Origin: Verrucomicrobiia bacterium
GTDB taxonomy: Bacteria > Verrucomicrobiota > Verrucomicrobiia > Limisphaerales > DASXHY01
NCBI GenBank assembly: GCA_035629175.1
Contig: DASPIL010000080.1
Location: forward strand, 1 to 57,420
Reading direction: 5' to 3'
DNA: 57,420 nt
The position numbers were made by a program, and so were the translations under genes. A model generated the notes under the pieces. That model saw only the letters and a list, made by a program, of their open reading frames with translations. It was not told where the DNA came from and made no database searches. Shown in pieces: positions 17,347 to 25,022 of this stretch (position 1 is the stretch's first letter; each line of letters begins with the position of its first letter).

Positions 17347-17938
17347 GTCTCCTGGCTTCGGTTTGCGATCCCGATGGTGGATCGCGTGGCTTTCTGTTGC
17401 GGTCCTCGCGGTTGCAGCCGTTTGGCTTTTTTCTTCAAAGCCGTCTCGCACGACCGGCTCAATTCTCGCCGAGCGATCCCGCAACGTGCTGGAACTTCGG
17501 GACGGCGTGCTGCTCGATCAGGGCAAACCCTTCACGGGATTCGTTTTGGAGCATCACGATGACGGCAGCTTGAAGTCGCGTTCCTCTGTTTCGAACGGCC
17601 TGCTCGAGGGGCTTTCACAGGGCTGGCATGCCAACGGAAAACTCCAGGTCAGCGAGACGTATGTCCGCGGAATTTCCCACGGCATCCGGACAAAGTATCA
17701 CGAAAGCGGCGCGAAGCTTTCGACAGTCGAGGTGGTGCATGGACAAACGCAGGGAATTTTCGAGCGGTGGTTTGAGAATGGCCGTTTGAGCGAGCGGGTT
17801 GAATTGACGAATGGAGTTCCGCATGGTGAGTCGCTCGCGTTTCATCCCGACGGTTCGCTCAAGGCGCGCGTTCGCATGAATCAGGGCGAGGTGGTTGAGA
17901 ACAGGTTTTGGGCGCCAGGCGAACACTGGCCGGAGTAG
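17336..17938 (+). CDS. MORN-repeat, YwqK-like membrane-anchored protein
   Basis: This 200-aa protein has a transmembrane segment at about residues 14-33 (WIAWLSVAVLAVAAVWLF). It then has repeated modules of the MORN/YwqK type: GLSQGWHANGKLQVSETYV, GIRTKYHESGAKLSTVEVV, GIFERWFENGRLSERVELT and GESLAFHPDGSLKARVRM. The repeats form a beta-sheet ribbon used for binding. YwqK relatives are annotated as antitoxins in databases, but no toxin-like partner is present here, so I would not transfer that role. No ATG exists in the proper region. The GTG at 17336, which overlaps the end of the preceding gene by 11 bases, best explains the N-terminal anchor, and the overlap suggests translational coupling to the secreted-protein operon. 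Confidence 0.7.
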   Translation: MSTESPGFGLRSRWWIAWLSVAVLAVAAVWLFSSKPSRTTGSILAERSRNVLELRDGVLLDQGKPFTGFVLEHHDDGSLKSRSSVSNGLLEGLSQGWHANGKLQVSETYVRGISHGIRTKYHESGAKLSTVEVVHGQTQGIFERWFENGRLSERVELTNGVPHGESLAFHPDGSLKARVRMNQGEVVENRFWAPGEHWPE

Positions 17939-18034
17939 CCGGCGGATCTCGGAAACACCCCATTGGCGCTGCGGGTTATTCGCCCCCGGGGAACGGATGC
18001 ATTCGTCACGCTCAGCGATTACGTTGTGACAATC

Positions 18035-18340
18035 ATGAAACCAATGAAATACCTCATCGTGACGTCACTCGCTTCATTTGTTCTCGTCGGCTGTGATAGC
18101 GAAAAGGCAGCCATCGATGATCGCAAAGAAGTGACGAAAGAGATCCTCGACGATCGCAAGGAAACCGTTGACGCACTTGCTGTGGAAGCGAAGAAGCAGA
18201 CGGACATCAACGCCGAGATCGAGAAGGCAAAGATTGATGCGGACAAAAAGGCGGCGCAGGCGCAGCTCGAAGCGGACAAGCAGAAGGCTGACGCCCAGGC
18301 AGCTTTCGAAAAAGCACGGGTCGACGCGCAGCGCCAGTAG
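18035..18340 (+). CDS. Coiled-coil lipoprotein
   Basis: This is a 101-aa lipoprotein. The signal MKPMKYLIVTSLASFVLVGC ends in a lipobox (LVGC), so Cys20 should be acylated. The rest is a long amphipathic, Lys/Glu/Ala-rich helix with strong heptad character (AEIEKAKIDADKKAAQAQLE). It resembles small envelope lipoproteins of the Lpp/YqfT type in layout, but I cannot assign it to a family. An outer-membrane anchored coiled coil would be a sensible spacer or tether. It follows the MORN gene by 96 bp, with no terminator visible between them; a hairpin at 18365 comes after its stop. An upstream in-frame TTG exists but would destroy the signal peptide. Confidence 0.8.
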   Translation: MKPMKYLIVTSLASFVLVGCDSEKAAIDDRKEVTKEILDDRKETVDALAVEAKKQTDINAEIEKAKIDADKKAAQAQLEADKQKADAQAAFEKARVDAQRQ

Positions 18341-18364
18341 TCTATTGATCCTTCTGGAAAACCT

Positions 18365-18395
18365 GGAGCGCCGAGCCGGTGCAAGCTGGCGCTCC
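18365..18395. repeat. REP-like hairpin
   Basis: GGAGCGCC (18365-18372) and GGCGCTCC (18388-18395) are perfect inverted arms with further partial pairing inside. The hairpin lies between the lipoprotein stop and the E1-alpha start. It shares the GGAGCGCC core with the hairpin near 49891 and may end the upstream transcript. Confidence 0.5.
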
Positions 18396-18459
18396 GGTGC
18401 GGCGTGCGCGGCGGAAAGAAACGTTGCGCGGGCAATGCCAAGACGTTTAATTTCCACCC

Positions 18460-19491
18460 ATGTTTGAAACTGTGCTCAAGCCTGGGGCAGTTGGCGCGGA
18501 GTCGGGTGATGGCAGGGACACTTTTTTGAAAGCCTTTCGGTGGATGGTCCTGGCTCGGGTTCTGGATGACAAATTCGCCAGCCTTTACCGGGCAGGAAAA
18601 ATTCACGGCGGCGTCTTCCTGGGCCGCGGCCAGGAAGCATTTAGCGCCGCCGCTACAATGGCCCTTCGGCCTGGAGATGTCTTCGCCCCGTGCATTCGCG
18701 ACGGCGCAGGGCGTCTCGCATTCGGTGAATCCATTCTCGACGCGGTTCGAACCTACATGGGTTCCGTTCTCGGGCCCATGCGTGCGCGGGATGGAAACGT
18801 GCATCGAGGAAACCCCCAAAAAGGGTTGTTGCCGATGATCAGCCATTTGGGATCGATGATATCGGTCGTGAACGGCACGCTTTGGGCAAAGCGGCAAAAA
18901 GGAATGAAGGATGTCGTGGGGGTGGCTTCGCTCGGTGAAGGCGGGACTTCAACGGGCGCATTCCATGAGGCGTTAAACCAGGCTTCCGTTGAAAAACTTC
19001 CGCTTGTCGTCGTTGTCGCCAACAACCAATACGCCTATTCAACGCCAAATTCCCGGCAGTTCGCCTGTGAATCCCTTGCTGATCGGGCGGCGGGTTATGG
19101 GGTGGCGGGTCACGAAGTGAACGGAACCCGCCTTGCCGAATGTCTTGCCTGCCTGCGCGATGCCGTCGGCTCGGCCCGCAGTGGTGGCGGCCCGCAATTG
19201 ATTGTTGCGAAGTTGTTGCGGCTTTGCGGCCACGGAGAGCATGACGATGCGGCCTATGTGGATCCGAAATTCAAGGCGGACCCGGAATTTCGCGATTGCC
19301 TCAAGTCCGCCGAGGACGATGTGCTTCGTCGCGGCTGGCTGGATGCCGCGGGCGTGGCGCAGGTTCGCGCGGACGCCGTGCAACAGGTGGAGGAAGCGGT
19401 GGCAATGGTCCAGCGTGAGGCCGCACCCGATCCTTTTCGGGAAGACTGGTGTGCGCTGGCGACCCGCAGATTGAATGAAGGCCATGATTGA
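18460..19491 (+). CDS. pdhA: 2-oxoacid dehydrogenase E1 component, alpha subunit
   Basis: This 343-aa protein is the thiamine-diphosphate-binding alpha subunit of a pyruvate/branched-chain/acetoin dehydrogenase complex. With the beta subunit it decarboxylates a 2-oxoacid and passes the acyl group to lipoate. The TPP/Mg motif runs from GEGG (159-162) to NN (188-189), with GEG in place of the usual GDG. RGNPQ and ISHLGSM match the substrate-side loop of the family. Length is normal. The next two genes encode the beta subunit and E2, so this is one operon (48 and 22 bp gaps). The exact substrate (pyruvate or acetoin) cannot be settled from sequence alone; pyruvate is the default reading, so the symbol is tentative. 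Confidence 0.88.
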   Translation: MFETVLKPGAVGAESGDGRDTFLKAFRWMVLARVLDDKFASLYRAGKIHGGVFLGRGQEAFSAAATMALRPGDVFAPCIRDGAGRLAFGESILDAVRTYMGSVLGPMRARDGNVHRGNPQKGLLPMISHLGSMISVVNGTLWAKRQKGMKDVVGVASLGEGGTSTGAFHEALNQASVEKLPLVVVVANNQYAYSTPNSRQFACESLADRAAGYGVAGHEVNGTRLAECLACLRDAVGSARSGGGPQLIVAKLLRLCGHGEHDDAAYVDPKFKADPEFRDCLKSAEDDVLRRGWLDAAGVAQVRADAVQQVEEAVAMVQREAAPDPFREDWCALATRRLNEGHD

Positions 19492-19539
19492 TTTCAAATT
19501 GATCGCAATCCTCATAATGCGTTCATCGATCGTGCAGCC

Positions 19540-20505
19540 ATGAGCATCACGTATCTCGAAGCCATTCGCGAAGCGCAGGCGCGCGCCCTGGCGGAGGATC
19601 CCAAGGTCTTCATCTACGGCCAGGACGTGGGCAGTTTTGGCGGCGCATTCAAGGCCACGAAGAATCTCGCGGCCCAATTCCCAGGGCGTGTGCTGGACGC
19701 GCCGATCAGCGAGGACGCGATCATCGGAATGACGGTGGGTGCGGCCATCGAGGGGATGCGCCCAATCGTTGAAATGCAGTTCGCGGATTTCTCGACAGTG
19801 GCATTCAACCAGATCGTCAACCAGGCGGCGACGCTGTATTGGCGGACCACTGTGAAGTGTCCGATCACGGTGCGGCTCCCATGCGGGGGCACCTCTGGCA
19901 GCGGCCCGTTCCATAGCCAGACCATGGAGGCCATTTACGCGCATTACCCGGGTCTCGTTGTGATGACGCCCGCCACTGTGGAGGACGCGTATAGCATGCT
20001 GCTGGAAGCCGTGGCAATCGATGACCCTGTCATTTTCTGCGAGCACAAGCTTCTGTATTTCCATTTGAAGGCGGAGAAGCTTCCGACCGAGGCGCTGCCA
20101 ACAGGCAAGGCGCGGATCACGCGCGAGGGGCGCGACATGACGATTGTTTCCTACAGCGCCATGGTGCACGAAGCCTTGGAGGCAGCGAAGGAATTGGAGT
20201 TGGACGGTTACCAGATTGAGGTCGTGGATTTGCGCTCCGTGAAGCCGCTCGATACGGATACCGTGATGGCGTCCGTTGCGCGAACTGGCCGATTGCTTTG
20301 CGTTGGAGAATCCTGGCCCTGGGGCGGGGTCACTGCGGAAGTGGTCGCGCGTGTGGCGCAGGAGGGTTTCGGACTGCTTGATGCACCTCCGCAACGCCTG
20401 AACGCGAAAGACACTCCAGTTCCGTATCATCCGAATCTCTGGGCGGCGCATCGCCCGACCGCTCGCCGCATCGCCGCCGCCGCGCGAAATTTGTTGCGAC
20501 AATAA
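19540..20505 (+). CDS. pdhB: 2-oxoacid dehydrogenase E1 component, beta subunit
   Basis: This 321-aa protein is the transketolase-like beta subunit of the E1 enzyme. The N-terminal pyrimidine-binding domain is clear (SITYLEAIREAQARALAEDP, VFIYGQDVGSFGG, DAPISEDAIIG), as are RLPCGGTSGSGPFHSQ and EAIYAHYPGLVVMTPATVED. The C-terminal transketolase domain carries YQIEVVDLRSVKPLD and GWSWPWGGVTAE-like sequence (ESWPWGGVTAEVV). It forms the alpha2beta2 E1 with the product of the gene just upstream; the active site with TPP lies at their interface. The ATG at 19540 gives the standard N terminus. It sits between E1-alpha and E2 in a compact operon, and there is no E3 gene in the window. Confidence 0.93.
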   Translation: MSITYLEAIREAQARALAEDPKVFIYGQDVGSFGGAFKATKNLAAQFPGRVLDAPISEDAIIGMTVGAAIEGMRPIVEMQFADFSTVAFNQIVNQAATLYWRTTVKCPITVRLPCGGTSGSGPFHSQTMEAIYAHYPGLVVMTPATVEDAYSMLLEAVAIDDPVIFCEHKLLYFHLKAEKLPTEALPTGKARITREGRDMTIVSYSAMVHEALEAAKELELDGYQIEVVDLRSVKPLDTDTVMASVARTGRLLCVGESWPWGGVTAEVVARVAQEGFGLLDAPPQRLNAKDTPVPYHPNLWAAHRPTARRIAAAARNLLRQ

Positions 20506-20527
20506 CCCTGATGCATTGACGCCTGCC

Positions 20528-21730
20528 ATGCCCCTGATCCCAATCATCATGCCCCAGCTTGGGGAATCGATCGCTGAAGCCGCCATCATCAGTTTCCTTG
20601 TCAAACCGGGACAGACCGTGGAAGCCGATCAGGACATCATGGAGGTGGAGACGAGCAAGGCCACGCTGAACGTGGCGTCACCGTGCAGCGGCACGCTTCA
20701 GCAATTTCTGGCGCAGCTGAATGAAAGCTATCCCGTTGGCGCGGTCCTGGGATATCTCGATGCGAGCGCGGAGGAAATCAAACGCGTCGGGCTCGACACC
20801 CAGCCTGTGACGGACAACGGCGCAGACGATGCGCCTGAGCCTGCGGAAAAAGCGTATGTGGAAGGCACGACCAAACGCGTGCTGCCCACGGTGCGCGGCC
20901 TGCCCGTGCCGGCGAACGCTGCGGGAGCGAGCTACATGTCGCCGCGCATGAAGGCGCGGATGAACGAATTGGGGCTGCACGCGGCAGACCTCGCGGGAAT
21001 TGCCGGCAGCGGCGCGGCGGGACGCGTGACCATCCAGGATTTTGAAAAGTTCATCGCGCACCTTGAGAAGCATCAGCTAAGCGAGGCGTCGACCATGCGG
21101 GTCGCAGTGGCCGACGCGATGCGACGCAGCTGGACGCGGCCGATTGCACATGTCGGTTTGCCTGTCTGCCTGGATCCGCTGTTTGCGCATCGCAAAACGG
21201 CGCGCCCAAAACCGGGCCCAGCGTTGTGTGCGATCCGGGCGCTGGCGGTGGCGCTTGCAGAAAACAGCGCGCCCGCGGGGCGTTTGATCGGCAGCAAGAT
21301 TGTTCATCCGCCGTCGATCGATATCGGTTTCGCAGTGGAAGTTGAGGACGGGGTGCTTGTTCCGGTGATTCGCAATGCGGCGAACCGGCCCCTGCCGTCG
21401 CTCGTGGAACCATACAACGACCTTGTGGAGCTCGCACGGCAGCGCCGCCTGCCAGTGGACGCGACGGGGGGGTCCATCGCAACCGTCACGAATTTCGGCA
21501 CGTTTGGCCTGGAATGGGCGACGCCGATTCCGTTACCGGAGCAGACCCTGGTGCTCGGCATGGGCGCGGCGAAACGAAAGCCGCATTGGGATGTTGCGAA
21601 GGAGCAATTCATTCCTGTGATGGAGGCGAACCTGACGCTGAGTTTTGATCATCGCGTGCTGGACGGCGGCGCTGCAGGCAGGTTGCTGTCGAGAGTCGCT
21701 GAACTCCTGATGCATCCGGAGAATCTTTAA
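20528..21730 (+). CDS. pdhC: Dihydrolipoamide acyltransferase (E2)
   Basis: This 400-aa protein transfers the acyl group from lipoate to CoA and forms the core of the complex. Domains in order are: one lipoyl domain (1-80) with lipoylated K44 in ETSKAT, a linker, a peripheral-subunit-binding domain (135-178, SPRMKARMNELGLHAADLAG), and the catalytic domain (185-400) with the His-Asp pair H375/D379 in DHRVLDGGAAG. The catalytic domain is slightly short, with RVAVADAMRRSWTRPIAHVG standing for the usual start. The first possible codon is a TTG at 20516, but the ATG at 20528 gives the standard PIIMPQLGES N terminus. E3 must come from elsewhere in the genome. The linker is unusually Thr/Val-rich rather than Ala/Pro-rich. 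Confidence 0.9.
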   Translation: MPLIPIIMPQLGESIAEAAIISFLVKPGQTVEADQDIMEVETSKATLNVASPCSGTLQQFLAQLNESYPVGAVLGYLDASAEEIKRVGLDTQPVTDNGADDAPEPAEKAYVEGTTKRVLPTVRGLPVPANAAGASYMSPRMKARMNELGLHAADLAGIAGSGAAGRVTIQDFEKFIAHLEKHQLSEASTMRVAVADAMRRSWTRPIAHVGLPVCLDPLFAHRKTARPKPGPALCAIRALAVALAENSAPAGRLIGSKIVHPPSIDIGFAVEVEDGVLVPVIRNAANRPLPSLVEPYNDLVELARQRRLPVDATGGSIATVTNFGTFGLEWATPIPLPEQTLVLGMGAAKRKPHWDVAKEQFIPVMEANLTLSFDHRVLDGGAAGRLLSRVAELLMHPENL

Positions 21731-21806
21731 CGGATCAAACGCTGCCCGGCCCGATCTCACGGAGCATGCGCGTTCCGCATTTCCCGATAATCCGTCCAGT
21801 TGCGAC

Positions 21807-22664
21807 ATGAAGTTTGGTGCGCACATGTCGACAAGCGGGGGCATCTGGAAAGCGCTGCAACGCGGCAAATCCATCGGCTGCGAATGCGTGCAGGTGTTCG
21901 TGAAGAACAACATGCAATGGGCTGGGAGGCCGCACGGTGCGGACGAGCTGGCGCTGTATTCCACCGAACTCGCGGCGGGCTGCTTCAATTGCGTGTTCGG
22001 ACATACGGGGTACCTCATCAACCTCGGCGCGGCACCGTCGGAGAATCGCGATCGTTCTCTTAAATCCTTGATGCAGGAGATTGAGCTGGCATCGGCCCTC
22101 AAGTTGCCGTTCCTCGTGATGCATCCCGGATCTCATCTCGGTGCAGGCGAGGAGAGCGGGTTGCGGCAGATCATCGCGGGCCTTGATGAAGTATTTGCGG
22201 TTACGCGGAAGCTGCCTGTCAGGATAGCGCTTGAGAATACTGCAGGGCAGGGGAGCTGCCTTGGGAATGACATCGCCCATCTCGGCCGGATATTCGACGG
22301 CGTCAAGAAGCCCGAGCGACTCGGTGTCTGTCTCGATACGGCCCATTTTTTTGCGGCCGGTTACGATATCCGAACGCAGAAAGGATGGGATAAAGCCATT
22401 GCGCAGGTGCGGTCAACGGTGGGGTTGGAAAACATCCTGGCGTTTCATCTGAACGACTCGAAAACGGCATTGAATTCCAGGGTGGATCGTCACGCCCACA
22501 TCGGGCAGGGGCAAATCGGAAAGGAGGCATTTCGCCATATCGTGCGGGACCCGCGTTTCGCCAGCCATCCCGCCTGTCTCGAAACGCCAAAGTCGCAGGA
22601 TTTGCATGAAGACATTGGAAATCTTGAGATTCTTCGCAAGTTGGCGGGAGTGGAAACGCTCTGA
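21807..22664 (+). CDS. nfo: Endonuclease IV (AP endonuclease)
   Basis: This 285-aa zinc enzyme cuts DNA 5' of abasic sites in base-excision repair. All nine metal ligands of the TIM-barrel family are present: H66, H106, E143, D177, H180, H214, D227, H229 and E259, in the boxes GHTGYL, MHPGSH, ALENTAG, LDTAHFFAAGYD, FHLNDSK, DRHAHIGQG and LETPK. The length is that of the family. It starts 76 bp after the E2 gene on the same strand and could be read through from that operon, though its function is unrelated. A strong hairpin terminator lies 88 bp after the stop. Confidence 0.97.
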   Translation: MKFGAHMSTSGGIWKALQRGKSIGCECVQVFVKNNMQWAGRPHGADELALYSTELAAGCFNCVFGHTGYLINLGAAPSENRDRSLKSLMQEIELASALKLPFLVMHPGSHLGAGEESGLRQIIAGLDEVFAVTRKLPVRIALENTAGQGSCLGNDIAHLGRIFDGVKKPERLGVCLDTAHFFAAGYDIRTQKGWDKAIAQVRSTVGLENILAFHLNDSKTALNSRVDRHAHIGQGQIGKEAFRHIVRDPRFASHPACLETPKSQDLHEDIGNLEILRKLAGVETL

Positions 22665-22752
22665 AATAACGCTGGGGTAAATACCCTATTTGTGGATTTT
22701 TTTTCGGGAAATATGTTGCCGCGGTTCCTTGTAATGGTGGTTAGTTAGGTTC

Positions 22753-22783
22753 AGGCGGCTCTGAGTGGAGCCGCCTTTTTCTT
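22753..22783 (+). terminator. Rho-independent terminator
   Basis: A 9-bp perfect stem AGGCGGCTC/GAGCCGCCT with a 6-base loop is followed directly by TTTTCTT. It closes the nfo transcript. The minus-strand gene ending at 22900 converges on it. Confidence 0.85.
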
Positions 22784-22899
22784 CGTACCCGGGAGCGCGT
22801 CCTTTCACGCTGGTGCAATGCATCACCGCAAGTTCGACGGCTCGCGCACCTTTCGCACTGAAACGTGAAAGGCTACGTTTCAATCGGCCCTTCGCGGGG

Positions 22900-23403
22900 T
22901 TATTTTGCGCCGAGTTGAAGGCGCGGATCGTTTTCCAGCATCGACTTGAGGTTTGGCCAATTCGCCTCGTTCATCTCATTGAATGCGTTCAGATAAACGG
23001 CAGTGACCTCGTGCGGATATTTTTGGAGAAGCGCTTCCACTGCGTCCTTCAGCTTCGCATCTTCAACGGTTGGAGGAAGGTCCTCAACAACACCTTCCTC
23101 ATGCTGGATCCCGAGCGGCGTCAGGAAGTCCACAAGCATGGAACGATATTTTTTCATGAGCCACATGCGGATGAGGTTGCCCGCGGCGAGTTCGAGCCCG
23201 GGTTTTCCGAGCGATGCCAGCATTGCCGTGTGTCGCTGAGACTTGGCCTGGCGTTCCATGAATACCGGGCGGACCTTCCGGGCTTCAGCAACGGCGCTGA
23301 GTGTCGCGCGATAGGTAGGTTTCTCGGTGTCGGCGATGAACGTCAGGATTTCGTTTCCCAACGCTGGCGACATAAAGCCGAATAATTCGTGTGCAGTGAG
23401 CAT
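22900..23403 (-). CDS. Conserved-looking protein of unknown function
   Basis: This 167-aa soluble, mostly helical protein shows no signal peptide and no membrane segment. I do not recognise it. Visible blocks are LTAHELFGFMSPALGNEIL, then GKPGLELAAGNLIRMWLMKK, and a C-terminal helical part (VEALLQKYPHEVTAVYLNAF). The ATG at 23403 is the only good start. The gene begins 35 bp after lpxI on the same strand and must be co-transcribed with it. Partnership with lipid A synthesis would be guesswork, but the pairing could be tested across genomes. Confidence 0.75.
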   Translation of the reverse strand: MLTAHELFGFMSPALGNEILTFIADTEKPTYRATLSAVAEARKVRPVFMERQAKSQRHTAMLASLGKPGLELAAGNLIRMWLMKKYRSMLVDFLTPLGIQHEEGVVEDLPPTVEDAKLKDAVEALLQKYPHEVTAVYLNAFNEMNEANWPNLKSMLENDPRLQLGAK

Positions 23404-23438
23404 CGTTGTAAAATCTTTGGGCCGCGGCCGTCTCTGGC

Positions 23439-24260
23439 TTACCCGATTGTTGTGATGGTGATTCTATTTTTGTCCGCCAGCTGTTCGCAAGCTTCCTGTT
23501 CCAATAAGAGTGTGCGCCCTGCCTCGAGTGCCAGCACGGAAACACCCGATGCCCCGCAGGTTTCGAGCGTGCGAACCCCGATGCATGGAATGTCGAAGCG
23601 CATGTCGTGATTCAGCTTGGCGACCTTCACCGCCACAGCGCCGCCGTTCTTGCCGGCAAGTTCCCCGCCGCGCGCCAGGCATTTGTCCGTGCCCTCAAAT
23701 CCCTCGACCGCGAGGACCGTGCCTTCCTTGACCACGACGAGCTGGCCGATGTCCAGGCGGGAGATTTCCTTTGCAATGCGCCATCCGTAATCGATGTCCT
23801 CTTGTTGCGCCGTCGAGATTTTCGGGCCTGCGTGAAATCCTTTGGCCGGCATCAAGGGCTGAAGCCACGGCGTCGCGGCGATCAGCTCGATGCCATCCTT
23901 CTGCAACTCGGCTGCGATGCCGCCAAAGATGCTGTGCGCATTCCGCTCCTTTAGTTTCAGCAACAATCCCATAGCGCGCAGATCCGGGCGAACATCGAAT
24001 AGGTTCCGAGGCGCAATCTGTCCAGCCATCACGCACTGCCGAACGTCGCGTTCCCGGAAGGCGTTGATGAGTTTCGACAGTTGCCCGACCCGCGTCCACA
24101 CGATGTCGTCGACCAATTCCGCGAGCGCAGGCTCGGTCTCTCCCTCGAATGCGACGGCGACGATGCGCCGAACGCCCATCGCGCGCGCCTGGCGGGCGAG
24201 AAGGAGAGGCAGCAGCCGATTGCCGGCGATGATACCCAGGGCGTCGGGGTTTTCGTGCAC
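23439..24260 (-). CDS. lpxI: UDP-2,3-diacylglucosamine diphosphatase LpxI
   Basis: This 273-aa enzyme hydrolyses UDP-2,3-diacylglucosamine to lipid X and UMP, the fourth step of lipid A synthesis, in bacteria that lack LpxH. The N-terminal domain begins LGIIAGNRLLPLLLARQARA. The C-terminal catalytic domain (DUF1009) shows FHAGPKIST, DIGQLVVVKEGTVLAVEGFEGTD in parts, KNGGAVAVKVAKLNHDMRFD and PCIGVRTLE. The conserved acidic residues at 219-223 (DMRFD) match the metal/catalytic region of the family. The start is a GTG at 24260; no ATG fits. Its presence implies a Gram-negative outer membrane with lipid A. It is the first gene of a two-gene operon and faces away from the SPW gene. Confidence 0.92.
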   Translation of the reverse strand: MHENPDALGIIAGNRLLPLLLARQARAMGVRRIVAVAFEGETEPALAELVDDIVWTRVGQLSKLINAFRERDVRQCVMAGQIAPRNLFDVRPDLRAMGLLLKLKERNAHSIFGGIAAELQKDGIELIAATPWLQPLMPAKGFHAGPKISTAQQEDIDYGWRIAKEISRLDIGQLVVVKEGTVLAVEGFEGTDKCLARGGELAGKNGGAVAVKVAKLNHDMRFDIPCIGVRTLETCGASGVSVLALEAGRTLLLEQEACEQLADKNRITITTIG

Positions 24261-24310
24261 GGCAAGACGTTAACGTGTTTCAAAAAGCGTCCGCAAATCC
24301 AATATGTTTT

Positions 24311-24343
24311 CTCCCCATATGGCCGACGGTATTACTCCCCATA
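24311..24343. promoter_or_regulatory. Direct repeat in divergent promoter region
   Basis: The 9-mer CTCCCCATA occurs at 24311-24319 and again at 24335-24343. The flanks are also similar (GGCCGACGG and GTGCCATCGG), giving two imperfect 24-base units about two helical turns apart. They lie between lpxI (minus) and the SPW gene (plus) and could bind a regulator. No such regulator is identified. Confidence 0.35.
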
Positions 24344-24376
24344 GGTGCCATCGGAGAGAAGGCTGACCGGTAGGTT

Positions 24377-24763
24377 ATGAAAACGATACCTACATATATT
24401 CATGGGGTCCTGGATTACGTGGTGGGGCTTGCACTGTTACTGGCGCCAAACCTGTTCGGGTTTGCGGATGAAGGCGGGGCGGCGGTGATGGTGCCGCGCG
24501 TCATTGGCGTGATGATCCTGGGCATGGCCGTGCTCACTCGATATGAACTTGGGTTGTTCAAGTTGATCCCGATGCCTGTTCATCTAGCGATCGACTATGT
24601 CGTGCCGCTGATCCTGGCAGCTTCGCCGTGGTTGTTTGGGTTCAATGATCGGCCAGCGAACGTTTGGGCACCGCATCTGGTGGTTGGACTGGGGAGCTTC
24701 CTGGTTGCGCTCATGACCGAGCGGGAGCCGCGTCATCAGACCATCCCGCAGCACGCACCGTAA
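24377..24763 (+). CDS. SPW-repeat integral membrane protein
   Basis: This 128-aa inner-membrane protein has about four hydrophobic segments. It holds two copies of an SPW-type repeat: IHGVLDYVVGLALLLAPNLF (from residue 8) and VHLAIDYVVPLILAASPWLF (from about 68). Each combines His-x3-Asp-Tyr with a Pro-containing end followed by GF. The family is known only as small membrane proteins of unknown role, often stress-linked. The ATG at 24377 has a weak GGTAGG upstream. The gene stands alone after the divergent promoter region with the CTCCCCATA repeats. The tail (TEREPRHQTIPQH) is hydrophilic. Confidence 0.8.
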   Translation: MKTIPTYIHGVLDYVVGLALLLAPNLFGFADEGGAAVMVPRVIGVMILGMAVLTRYELGLFKLIPMPVHLAIDYVVPLILAASPWLFGFNDRPANVWAPHLVVGLGSFLVALMTEREPRHQTIPQHAP

Positions 24764-25022
24764 GACGGAGAAGGACAGGTTCCGAACCCCTCCGCAGTGG
24801 GGATTGGCCACTGACGTGCAGCCTGATTACGCCGATCAAACAACCGCTCGTGCATAAACCAAGAGCTATTTCCGATTTTACGGCAAAACACCCAGCGGTG
24901 AAGACGCCTGGCACCTGGACAAGTGTGACTGTTACGGCTGCAAGTCCGCGATCTGGCGGCGGTGTTCGCGCTGCTGGTTCCTTTGGTTGATCCTTCTGGC
25001 GCGCGCCGGTAGAGTGGCGCGC

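Noticed and set aside
17336-17938. Toxin-antitoxin system
   Set aside because: YwqK-like MORN proteins are often labelled antitoxins, but no toxin-like gene is next to it and the protein is membrane-anchored.
19039-20604. 521-codon minus-strand open frame over E1-alpha/E1-beta
   Set aside because: The plus-strand proteins are unmistakable; the antisense frame has no domain.
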